A DNA stretch of 64,000 nucleotides from Polytrichum commune. Taxonomy: Eukaryota; Streptophyta; Polytrichopsida; Polytrichales; Polytrichaceae. Below, in pieces: positions 33,905 through 43,866 of the stretch. Location of the stretch: assembly GCA_950295325.1 (NCBI GenBank), contig OX485807.1, forward strand, positions 23,591,666 through 23,655,665, read 5' to 3'. The translations under genes and the position numbers were made by a program. The notes beneath the pieces are model-generated. The model searched no databases. It was not told the origin of the DNA and was given only the letters and a program-made list of their open reading frames with translations. Within the stretch, counting starts at the first letter, position 1; each line of letters opens with the position of its first letter.

Positions 33905-36563
33905 TTAGTTTTGAGTAGGGGTGGTTTCTGGGGAATGATTTGTGGTTTGGTGGGTGTTATATTTGGTTAAGAGGTGTGTATGGGAGTTGTCTTGGAGTAC
34001 GTGTTTTATAGTTGTGCGTGGTTTCCATTTGGTCGTGATAGGGTTTTGCTTGTGGTGGAGATGGTAGGACAAGGTCATTTTGTAATTGTGATATGATTTG
34101 TATTTCAAGTGGAGGTTGGATTTGGAACTAGGGTATGGTGTGTTTTTTGGGCGTAGATTGGGATGGTTTTTAGATAGTGTGTGAGGTTCTAGGTTACGTT
34201 GGGTTTCTTGTTTCGAGTGGGTATTATGCTTTGGGCTTTGTTGTGGATGCACTTTGTTTTTAAGGTAAAGTCTAAGTTTTGAGCGGATATTATATTTCGG
34301 ATGAAGTTTATTCTTTGGATGAGAGTTGTGTCTTGGATGGAGTCTATGTTTTGGATGTGATATGTATTTTGAGTGGGGTTGGGGGTGTTTGTGGGTTGGA
34401 TGGGCTTTGTAGTGTAGGATGGATGTGATTTCTTCAAGTTGTTTGGGTAAGAGGTGTGTGTTGTAGATTGTTATTACTTTTGGTTTCTCTTCGTTTGTAG
34501 ATTGGTATTTATAACTTTTATGGCGTGGCCGGTGGGCTAAAACCTTTTTGTGTTTGGGTGCAATTTTGTGCTTAGTGTGGGGATGGAGTTGTTTTTTGAG
34601 GTAAAGATTTGGGTTAATGTTTTGGTGTGATTTGAGTGTTTGATATTTGTTTTTATTGGTTTTTTGGGGTGGAATGAGTATGGGTATGAGGCCGGTAGGT
34701 CGAGCCCTTCTTAGTTGGTTGTCGTGGATTATGTTTTGTGTTTTTATGTTTTGGTGTTTTAGGGGATTTTTTTTTGAGAGGGGTGAGGTGGTATTGTGGG
34801 TTGTTGTATTTGTAGTGATATAGTGTGTGTTTGTATGTTTTCTTATTGTCTTTTGTGTTTGATATGGTTTTGGTTTTGTATATGTGTGTTTTGTATTTTG
34901 GATGTGTGCTTTGGTTATGTTTGTTTGTTTCTTGTGTTTGTCCGTAGGGTTTATGTTTAATTTCGGTAGGGTTTTATATGTATAATGAAGTTTGTATTTT
35001 TGTTGAGGTCTATATTTTGGGTGTAACATTGAGTTTGGGTGGGGTTTGCATTTTGGATGCGTGTAGTATATTGTTTGAGTATTGTCTTTGTGTGTGTATA
35101 TAGTAAGGTAGTTGTACTTGTGTTTTATATGATATTTTGGGTATTGTAGGATATCATACTTAGTATGATAATATCTAGTTTTAAAGAGTGTGGACTTTGT
35201 TGTAGGTGTGTATATGGTACTAGGGTGTGGTTGGATTTCTTTGTTTTTTGATGGTATGTCTTTTATTGCATAAGAGGTGTGTTGTGGTTGTAGGGTAGCG
35301 TAGATGTTTGTATTATAGGAATGCAAAAGGATTTCTAATCTCATAGGGGATATAGTAATTGGGTTGATGGGTCTTTGTTGGTAAGGGGTGTTGGGTGGTT
35401 TATGCCTTGTTATGTTAGCTGTGGTTTTGGTTTTTTGGTATGTTTTTGTTTTGTTGATCTTTTCTTTTATCTTTTTTTGTTTTTTTGTTTTCTTTATTGG
35501 CGAGGCTGGTAGGCCGAGCTCGTTCTAGTTTATTATGGTTTTTGTTAATTTTTAACATGAAAGTTGAGTATTTTTCGTGGTATTTGTGTTTTGGGTTGTC
35601 GTATAGTTTTGGGTGGGTTTTGAGGTTTGGGTAAGGTGTGTTTGGTTTAGTGATATCTATTTTTTGATATTTTGTGAATATATATTTGGTTGTGGTGGAA
35701 GGGTTGGTTGTGGCGTGTGTTATGTTTCTTACTTGTTTGGGTAAGAAGTATGTGTATTTTGAATGTGTTTTGTATGTTGGGTGGAGTTTGTATTTTTTGT
35801 GGAGTTTATATGTTTGGTGAGGATTATATTTTGGGTGTAATATGTATTTTGTGTGGGGTTTGTATTTTGGGTGTGTATATTGTTTCGTTTGAGTTCTTTC
35901 TTTGTGTATGTGTAAAGTAAAGTGATTGTATTTATATTTCATATGATATTTTGGCCATCGTATGGTATCATGGATAGTATGATGGTATCTTTTATTATAG
36001 AGTACGGGCTTTGTTGTGGGTGTGTGTATGATGTTTGGGTGTGGTCGGGTTTTAGTCTTATTTATTCTTTGGTTTTTTATGATTATGTTTTTGGTTATAG
36101 TAAAAGGGGTAGTTTTGGCGGGTGTTATGCTTTTTATTTGTTTGAGTAGGTAGTACGTGTATTTTGGATTAATTGTATGGTATTTGTATTTTGTTTGAGT
36201 ATAGTATTTTTCTTGAGCATGGCATTTTGCTTGAGTATGGTATTTTGTTTGAGTATGGTGTGTTGCTTGAGTATGGTATTTTGTTTGAGTATGGTATTTT
36301 GTTTGAGTATGGAATTTTGCTAGAGTATGGAATTTGTGTTCGTATAAAGTAGATAACTTGTATTTCATATGGTATTTTGGACATTGTGGGATACTATGAG
36401 TAGTACGATGGTATCTAGTATTTATTCTAGTATTTATTCTAGGTGTAGTAGTATATAGAATACTATGTGTAATACTATGTTTAATACTATGTCTATATAT
36501 GTGTATGTATCTAAGATAGTATTGAAGTAAATACTTTTGTTTTACCCGGCGATTTGTGGTCAA
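33905..36563 (-). repeat. repetitive 5' region of the LINE (Lys/His/Tyr/Thr-rich open frames)
   Basis: Two long open frames (382 codons, 36563-35415; 479 codons, 35344-33905) consist almost wholly of short repeats. Around 36180-36330 an 18-base unit GAGTATGGTATTTTGTTT (plus strand) repeats about eight times and encodes YHTQTK-like hexapeptides. Elsewhere HPKYKP-like hexapeptides dominate. Larger modules of about 0.8 kb repeat too, each with a GC-rich patch GAGGCCGGTAGGCCGAG at 33671, 34521 (degenerate), 34687 and 35497. The patches fall in different reading frames (ARPTGL or YRPRH). Few T/G-rich triplets are stops on the other strand, so open frames are expected here by chance. It could be a 5'UTR promoter array or a real basic protein. 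Confidence 0.6.
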
Positions 36564-37109
36564 TCCACTTTTGGTAGGTCTTTAATCATAAGATTTGGGT
36601 TTACCAACCCAGTAATTTGTTGCATCCCGGTAAGTGCCATGGTTAATGTGCTTTGGATGTCCAACATTTGCTTCTTCAATTTTTCGTTGATGTCATCTAC
36701 ATAGTTGTGGGCCTCTTTGACTATGTCATCCTTCAAGACCTTCATCTCTTCATGTAGTTCAAGCTTGAGTTTCTTGTTGCCTTCTTCAATGGCCTCCTTC
36801 ATGATGGTAAAAACTTCGCTTTTGGTGGCATTATTCTCCCCTTGGTTTTGATTTTGGATTGCTTCAATGGTGTTCACCAAGCAAGTGTTAGTATCTTCAA
36901 ATCCAAACTTGACCAACAAATCTTTGGAGGGTTTGTGTGAACCCTTTGAGTGGTCCACCACTCTGCGGGATCACTTTTAGTTAGAATGTTAGCATTAAAA
37001 GTTAGAATTGATAGGGAATTTAGGGAAAATTAGTTCATTTAGTATTTAGCCTAGAAGAAGGAAGGTCAAAATGAAACTAAGTAGTGCTAGAAGATAGCAA
37101 AGTGGAAAA

Positions 37110-37210
37110 AATATGCTAGCTAGTAAAAACAACTAGCTAAGCAAATATTAGTAGATGCTAGCTATTAAGCAAATGTTAGTAAATGCTAGCTAAGCAAGTG
37201 TTAGTTTATT
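37110..37210. repeat. short tandem repeat built on TGCTAGCTA
   Basis: About three degenerate copies of a unit near 32 bases, each with AAGCAAATGTTAGTA-like and ATGCTAGCTA-like parts. Lies inside the interruption of the coiled-coil ORF. Confidence 0.6.
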
Positions 37211-37799
37211 AGTTAGTGTGAGGCACACAAGACTATTAGAGGTGGTTTAGGTAAGAAGATAAAATCGGCTTGAAGACTTTTGAAGAAAAAAAGAAAGAGA
37301 GCAAGGGGGATACTTGCCCACTTGCCCCCTTGCCAACTCGATGGCGGAAAAATTAGAAAGATTTCTAAAGGTTTTTTGTCGGAGCCACCTCGGCGAGAGG
37401 GTGGCAACCTCAACCGGGAAAACCCCCGAACCAAAATTTCGGGAAAGGGTTTGAAAAATGGATCCGGTGGAGGAGGGGTCCAACCCTTTTGTGAGAGGGT
37501 TTAAAAACCCCTCCTTCCACCTTGTAGCTCTCTCTCTTTCTCTAGTTTTTGGGCGAAGCCCTGCTTCAATGTAGTTAGGAAAAAATCCTTTAGCATGTAT
37601 TCTCAATGGTCTAAAAGAAAGGCTTGAGAACCTCCTCTACTCTCTCTCTCCTAGTTAGGTTGTGTGTTTATTAACACACCAACAAAATTATTCCTTCTTT
37701 TGTAGAGGTAGGTTGGATGGTAGAGTTTTGAGTAGAGGCATTATAGACCTCATCTGCCAATGCCCTGAAGGCTTAGTTCAAAAGCTAGAACAAGATACT

Positions 37800-38520
37800 T
37801 ATCATTTTTCTCTTAGAGAGATTTCATATAGCTATCCATAGCCGTTTCCCATTTGTGATTTGGTTGAGATGACAATTAGTTATGGATTTTCAAAGATGGA
37901 GTAGAAAAACTGGGTGGTCTTGTGGGTAGCGGCTGCTGGATCAGACCTGCGAGCCCAATAGGAATTTTAATTCCAAGAAATTATATTTTTCCCAAGTAGA
38001 ACTTTTGTGTAGCTTTCCAAAATGGCTTAGAACATTTGATTTGAGCATGATTTGAATTAGATATGAATTGTGCAAGATGGGACACATAGTTTGAGAACTT
38101 TTGGTTGACTGCTGCATTACAGAGGACCTGCTGGGTTCACTTCGGCTTACCTTTCTAATCACATATTTTTATCAAATACATCTTTTTAATATCTCTCCAG
38201 GGTCATATAGAACGTTTGATTTGACTAAGATTTGAATTAGATATGAATTGTTGAAGTCGAGATACATAGTTTAAGCCTTCTTGATTGACTGCTGTGTTAC
38301 AAGGAGTCCGCTGAATTTCTATTAGCTTAACCTGCTGATGTCATAATTTTTCTAGTTAGAGCTTGTTCATAGCTTTCCAATGGTATAAGGAAAGCCTAGA
38401 TCCAAGTAGTAAGGAATGTGCTATGAATTTTTGAAGTTAGAAGGTAGATAGGTGGGTTGGAAGGGTCGGTTGAATCGACCTCACACTTCCAACCCTCATA
38501 ACTTTTGCATTTCTTATCCG
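37800..38520. repeat. degenerate tandem repeat, about 175-bp period, four units
   Basis: Units share TAGCTTTCCAA, GATTTGAATTAGATATGAAT, TGACTGCTG and GACCTGCTGG in the same order; units 2 (about 37980-38165) and 3 (about 38165-38345) are clearest, units 1 and 4 are eroded. Similar 'agctttccaa' arrays occur in untranslated parts of plant LTR elements. Lies inside the interruption of the coiled-coil ORF. Confidence 0.65.
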
Positions 38521-41096
38521 ATTAGAGTGATTTTTAGATCATTGGAAAGATAATTTGGTGCACTAAGTATAAATATTATGCTTAGGATTAAATTACAGGG
38601 CAGAATAACACTTTATATTTTAATTGTTAACTAAGGTACGCTTACTACCAAACTAGTTACAAAGAAGGAGGCAAGGTCGACGCTCGGAAAGTGGAGCAAG
38701 GAAGGAGGTAGCGGCTCGGCCTACATCAAGCCCAAATCAACCGAGGAAAATTGAGGTAAATTAACTAACCTTAAGCCTTCCATTTAGGATTGGAGGGAGC
38801 ACGGCTAAGGTACGCATTTCTAAACCCACTCACCTATCTCGTAAGGTCAAGTGGCTTGACCACTTGACCGCCAAGGGAGTACCCAATTCCATTGTTTTCG
38901 GGGCCCTTGGTATGTTTTGTGGTAGTAGCTTCATTTATTAGCAAGTTTCGTGTGTGGTAAGTCGGATTAATCACCGACACGACCACTCTGAATGTTGTTG
39001 GTGGAAAGGTGGGGTTAATGACCCGCGAATCCACTATTATGTTGTTGGCCCCATAGATTGGGAGTAATGGCCCCAATTTATGAAGATTGCGCAACAGGTT
39101 GAACCTACAGGTCGCCCGTCACCCTGGTCCCATTGAGTTGCATTTCGTGGTCTATCCAGTGTAAACACATTTAACAATCAAAACATACAAAATAAATCGT
39201 AAACCCTTGTTGGCAAGAGACCCGAGGTAAGGGGTGATGCCTAATATGTTAATGTAGTGAGTTAGGACGTGCAAACAAAAGTAAGTAATTAAGAAGGAAT
39301 TTGTGTGAAGGGTGGGACTTAGGCCAAGTTCCCCCGCTTAGAAAACTAAATAGAACTAAATAAAGAAATAGGAAGAATTGAATGGTCCATCAAATTGTCG
39401 TTATTCCGTTCGTTGAGTTAGGGTGGTATGAGTCACACCCGGTTGGGTGTATCAGAACCATCCCAATTCACAAATTAGGATTGCCTTGGTTTCAAGGCTG
39501 GTGCGTCTGCGCGTAGAATAGGTTGTAGGTTAAGGTTAGAACTAGATATGAAATTGGTTAGTGGAGTTTAAAGCCACACTAGTAAAAAACTAAGGCCTAA
39601 CCTCTGGAGGTACTACGACGCATATTTAATCTCCCTTAAAAATCTAACTACTCACGTTATACACCTATCATCCGGGTTCGGCTTGGGCGCCTGCAAATGC
39701 AGGCCACCTTCACCGAAGGGCTTGTGTGATACTTTTAGGCTCCCTCGAAAGGGGGTGGCCCAAAAGTACCACAGTTTGTCAATACCATCAAGACTTCTAC
39801 GGTGTGGAGTGATTTCCACATGATAAACACCAATTTTTTCCTCTTTTCCTACAAACTTTTTGTATACAAAGGGGTTGAGGCATTCAACATTTGCACTACC
39901 ATTGTGTCTAATTCCATCTTGCTTATGGAACCAAATGGAGACAACATTCTTGGTTCCAATTATTTTGCAAATTTCAAGAGATGTGTCATCTATGCTCATC
40001 AAGATGGGAAGGTTGTAGAAGGTGAGGGTTAGAGCTTCTTTCTTTGGATTTTCTTGGCTTGTGAGGGGGTTGGTGCAACAATGTAAGCATGATTGTTGGG
40101 AGTGCTCTTTGGCACCTCTAAAATCTCAAATTCATGACCTCTCCTAAAACTATTCTCTAAGATATCTTTGAAGAGAATGTATGAAGAGACATCAATCAAA
40201 GTTTCGCTAGTGATTTTGATTGAAAGGTTGTTGTTCCTAGCTATGGAATGGTAAGTCTTACATACCTTTCCAAGAGTACCTTGGGTTGATTTGGGGTCCA
40301 ATTGTAGAATAAATGGTCTAAGTCCTTTCAACAAAGCCACACCATCAATTTCGGGGTGGAGAAGGTGGAATTTGGCAATTCCCGCCCAAATTCCTTTCTC
40401 CCCACCTCTCTTGACACTCATGCACATGATAGATATGGGCTCAATAAGGTTAGTGCCAAGAGGTATTTGTATAAATTCAAGTCTTTTCCTTACTAGTTCT
40501 TTCACATGGTTGTGTAGGAGAGGGGTGTTAGGTAATTGGAATTCAATAGCAACATGAAAGTCCAAAGCAAGACATGTATTGGGATCAATTGGGATATTGT
40601 ATGGGATTTGTGTTAGGTTGAGGTGTTGTCCAAGGACACCATCCTCTCTTTTACCTGGGTAGTAGATTTGGGGTATCCTTGGGAAGGATATTACGACCCC
40701 CTCCATTTCTTCCGCTTCTTTCCTTGGCACTCCCCTAAGTACCCTATCTTCAATGGATTCACCATCGAAGAGTTCTTCCAACCCCTCTTCCATAGCCAAT
40801 TTCTCCATGTTAGTGAAACCATACCAAAAATTTTGACGGAACCTTCGTTCTGGGACAATAGAATTTACCTGTGAGGCTTATGGGCGTCGTTGTGGAGTTT
40901 GGTGTAGAGATTTGTTCGGTGTTGTCTTCTCCCGGGTCCTCTTGGTGCCTATTTCCTTCGCAGCTTGATTCTCCTTTGCCTTCTCCGCTAAGAGCCGCAT
41001 GAGGTTTTGTGAAGGTGTGTCTACCTCCATATTGTCACCATCACCAAAGATGGGTCGGAATGTGGAGGGTGATGCCATTCGGTATGTGGAAGGCAA

Positions 41097-41749
41097 CTCT
41101 CTGTAGCTGTTTGCCGCAGCTCTCTAGGTGCGCACTTCTCCTGCGGCCTCGCTCCTTCAAAGCAACACTTCTTCACAGCAGGGTCTCAGGTTGTCTCAAC
41201 AGCAGATGAAATTACAGAGACTTCAGGGCTCTCCGCAGTAGTTTCTTGTCTGCAATCTTCTAGTTCCCACAACGCCACTTCAGCAACTCCAGCAGCTACG
41301 AATTGTGTGGCTTCTGTTCTTCTCTCTTCTTGTGGCAGCTCCGGCCGCTCCCTTACAGCAAGTTGTCTTGGTGCGACTCAGCAATTTCTCCCTCGGTGTT
41401 GTACCGGCAGATTTTCCTCCGGGTGTAGCCTCCTTATCAGTAACAGCAGAGATTTGCTTTCGGGTTCTCTGGGACAGGCAGTTCCCTTTGAGCTGGTTGC
41501 TTCGATTTTCAGACTTCGGGGAAGCAGGGGTTTCGAATTTCGGTTGTGTAGCAAGCTTTTCTCTGTAACCGGTTACTTCTATTTTTCTGACTGTGGCAAA
41601 AACAGGCGCTTGCACTAACTTCAATACTTCCGCCGCCTATAGTCTGGTCTGGTTGTTGCTGGATTTTTCTTCTATCAAAACTCACTCCTTGTGTAACACA
41701 GATTTGGTAACACTAATCTATGCTTGTGAAGGTTTCTATACTAGAACTA
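41097..41749. other. GC-rich upstream region of the coiled-coil ORF, no gene seen
   Basis: Richer in G+C than most of the window, with open frames on both strands and no recognisable motif. May contain the promoter or leader of the minus-strand ORF. Confidence 0.35.
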
Positions 41750-42330
41750 CTTCGGAGACTATGTGTTCTTCTGGGGCTTTGAAGATCTGAGCTTCTAAAA
41801 TACAGGCTCCTCGGAGGTGATTTCTTGGCGAACTGGGCTTCGGGGTGCAGTGTTTCGGGGATGTCGGCTTCTGTAGCACTTCGGAGTTGACCTCTCTGAG
41901 ATTTCGGTGGGGATGTAGTGCTCCGGGATGTCGGATTTCTGTAGGAACTTCGGGGTCTGTGACCTAGATTTCGGGGATCTGGGCTTCGGGACTTCTGTGG
42001 CACTTCGGTACTTGGGATACAGGCTCTTCGAAGGCGGCTTCTCTGAGATTACTGCGATCTGGGCTTCGGGGATGTAGCACTGCTTCGGGGACTTCTGCGG
42101 CACTTCGGAGTCGACCTCTCTGGGATTTCGGTGGGGATGAACGCTTCAGGGTGCCGGACTACAGCAAGGACTTCGGGGATGACCTTGCTTGGCTTTCGGT
42201 GAGGGATGCAGTGCGTCGGGGATGCCGGGTTTCTGCAGTACTTCGGGGATGTAGCCTTTCAGAGATGATCGCTCAAGTATTTCGAAGATGAACTCGCTGG
42301 TATTTCGGTTGAGATCTGTGTGCTTCAGCG
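41750..42330. repeat. GC-rich minisatellite (CTTCGGGGATGT-type units)
   Basis: Dozens of CTTCGGG or TTTCGGGGATG words at irregular spacing. A higher-order repeat of about 225 bases is visible: CACTTCGGAGTTGACCTCTC near 41878 and CACTTCGGAGTCGACCTCTC near 42102, both followed by ATTTCGGTGGGGATG. On the minus strand it stays open and would encode Pro/Ser/Lys/Arg-rich repeats, which I do not take as a gene. Confidence 0.75.
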
Positions 42331-43749
42331 CTGGGACTTCGATTCGCTTGCAGCAGCTCCTTCGGTAGCTTAGAGGTTTCTGTGAGTGTGCATCTAGCAA
42401 GTGGGTGTGTGGGTGGAGATTCATGTCGAGTGTTGGAGCAGGGTGACACTCCTTTGGCAGCAGCTTAGTGAGTCCTTCGACGTTCTCCTTCGGCGCTCTT
42501 CTTCGGCATCTTCGTTCTTGTAATGTTATCTCTTGTTTGTATGTAAGCAGTTTGGGTCTTGCTGTGATTGGGTGTGTAGGTACCCTTAGATCTCACGTTC
42601 GTGTTGTTGCTCAGTACTTCCCGTTGGCACCAACACTTGCTCTTACTCCCGGATTCCAGCCCGTTTCAGTACTAATCCGTTTTGGAGCAGCTACAACACT
42701 TAGTGAGATCTGGGTTTAGATCTGATACTCTTCATTGTGGATCACGATTTGGACATCACTCCTCCCGTAATCCAAACCAAAGAGCTTAGATCTGTGACCT
42801 AACACCAACCATCACGCAACAATCCCTCACTGCACCTCAACTCCACACAGCCATCACTCTCTGCTCACGAAGCAGAGTGATCTTTTGTCATAATGGGATT
42901 ACTAACAAAGTTGTAGACTTCAATCTTTTGTATATGGCAAATAAGAATTTAAGTGAAAGGGGTAAGATTGGATGATTATCTTTTTACAATCACTTTGTTG
43001 TACTCCCTCCTTCCATACTAGATTTGATTTGCAATATTCTATTGCAAATCTAAAGGCAAGGTAAAAAATGGTTATGTAAATTCTTCTGGGATGTTTACTT
43101 CATTAGGGGTGATGTATAATCCATTCTTTGATATCTTGATATGAAAAACCTATATAATGTGGAGAATAAATATCCTCCCAAATATAACTCCTGTTTGGTT
43201 GAGTCTGTAATTTGCCAACACCAAGTCATTGATGCAATTTAACTAAAACAAACGGGACATTGGATAATTTTTATTGTCATAGGTAAACTAGGTAACTTTG
43301 TCTGAACATTTTAATGAAACTCTCTTTGATTATTAGATGGGACTCTAATTGGTTCAAACAAATCTTTAACTCTTCTCTAAACATCTCAGATTTGCGTTGC
43401 CAAATTTTACTTCATAATTCGTCTACACTTGGGAGGTTGTTCCTCCAATATCGCATACACAATGTTCTAACCTACTTAGTCTATATGTGAAAATGGTAAA
43501 AAATGCATAACTTCTAGTATCAATTGTTACAATGGGTTCGGATACTGGAAAAATTCTATAAGGGTGTAGGGATATAGACATGTAGGCGTGGTTGTCGATG
43601 AAAATGATTTTTCACTAATATAACCCTTATATTTATTTGTACGTCATCTAAACCTCCATCTATTTTGTACATTCATTATAAATAAATTTCACACTAATCA
43701 TTTACTATTATATCATTTCCAATTTTATCCTATAAGACAATCACAACCG
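42331..43749. other. non-coding stretch, no gene seen
   Basis: The GC-rich part ends near 42.9 kb with a small perfect hairpin (ACTCTCTGCT..AGCAGAGTGA near 42856). After that it is AT-rich, and no protein was recognised. Confidence 0.4.
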
Positions 43750-43767
43750 TCCCTGGCAACGGCGCCA
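43750..43767 (-). other. LTR-retrotransposon primer binding site (tRNA-Asp type)
   Basis: The plus strand reads TCCCTGGCAACGGCGCCA, one base from the 3' end of plant tRNA-Asp, so the minus strand is the primer binding site used by many Ty3/gypsy elements of the Tat/Athila group. It lies about 100 bases beyond the integrase end of gypsy remnant 1, facing away from it, so it may mark the start of a second, lost element. Confidence 0.6.
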
Positions 43768-43866
43768 AAATACTTATGATGATTTGTTTGACCATTTGTT
43801 TAAGGATGATAAAGAACCAAAAATCGACGATAAATATTGAAATGTGCGGTCAACTCCGTAATCATT

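Larger units (their letters stand above)
26398..36563 (-). mobile_element. LINE retrotransposon with two endonucleases (Dualen/RandI-like), decayed copy
   Basis: Non-LTR retrotransposon of about 10 kb. In coding order it holds: a repetitive leader (36563-33905); a 2A-like motif (33414-33437); AP endonuclease (about 32770-31990); reverse transcriptase (about 31100-29500); a methyltransferase-like segment (about 28570-28150); RNase H (about 27870-27430); a CCHC zinc knuckle with RHN (27072-26970); and a restriction-like endonuclease (about 26805-26550). The frame stops at 26398. Having both AP-type and restriction-like endonucleases is the hallmark of the Dualen/RandI group described in green algae; that assignment is inference from domain order. 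The coding strand is rich in A and C and poor in G along its whole length. Many frameshifts, stops and changed active-site residues show the copy is dead. 5' and 3' borders are set by composition and the last stop; no target duplication was found. Confidence 0.75.
36560..41096 (-). pseudogene. broken ORF1-like coiled-coil protein with an in-frame splice-like interruption
   Basis: Parts in coding order: 41096-40029 (one frame with a TAA at 40878-40880 and a long conserved-looking body after it), a one-base frameshift in a C run near 40060, 39656 as the end of the next part, then 36962-36560. Between the last two, 39655-36963 starts GTGAGT and ends CCCGCAG, and removing it joins the frame exactly (CIT to VVDH). 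The last part has a heptad-like coiled coil (about 36830-36640). I do not recognise the family; a retroelement ORF1/Gag with an RNA-binding middle is the best guess, and a host gene is possible. It stops 20-30 bases before the composition shift marking the LINE, so it might be that LINE's ORF1, but its base composition differs. The stop and frameshift argue that it is not functional. Confidence 0.5.

Noticed and set aside
33905-36563. Two long conserved host proteins
   Set aside because: The open frames are almost wholly short tandem repeats in strand-skewed DNA and adjoin the LINE, so they are described as part of it.
41280-41624. Overlapping open frames on both strands near 41.3-41.6 kb
   Set aside because: Open on three frames because of composition; no conserved motif in any of them.
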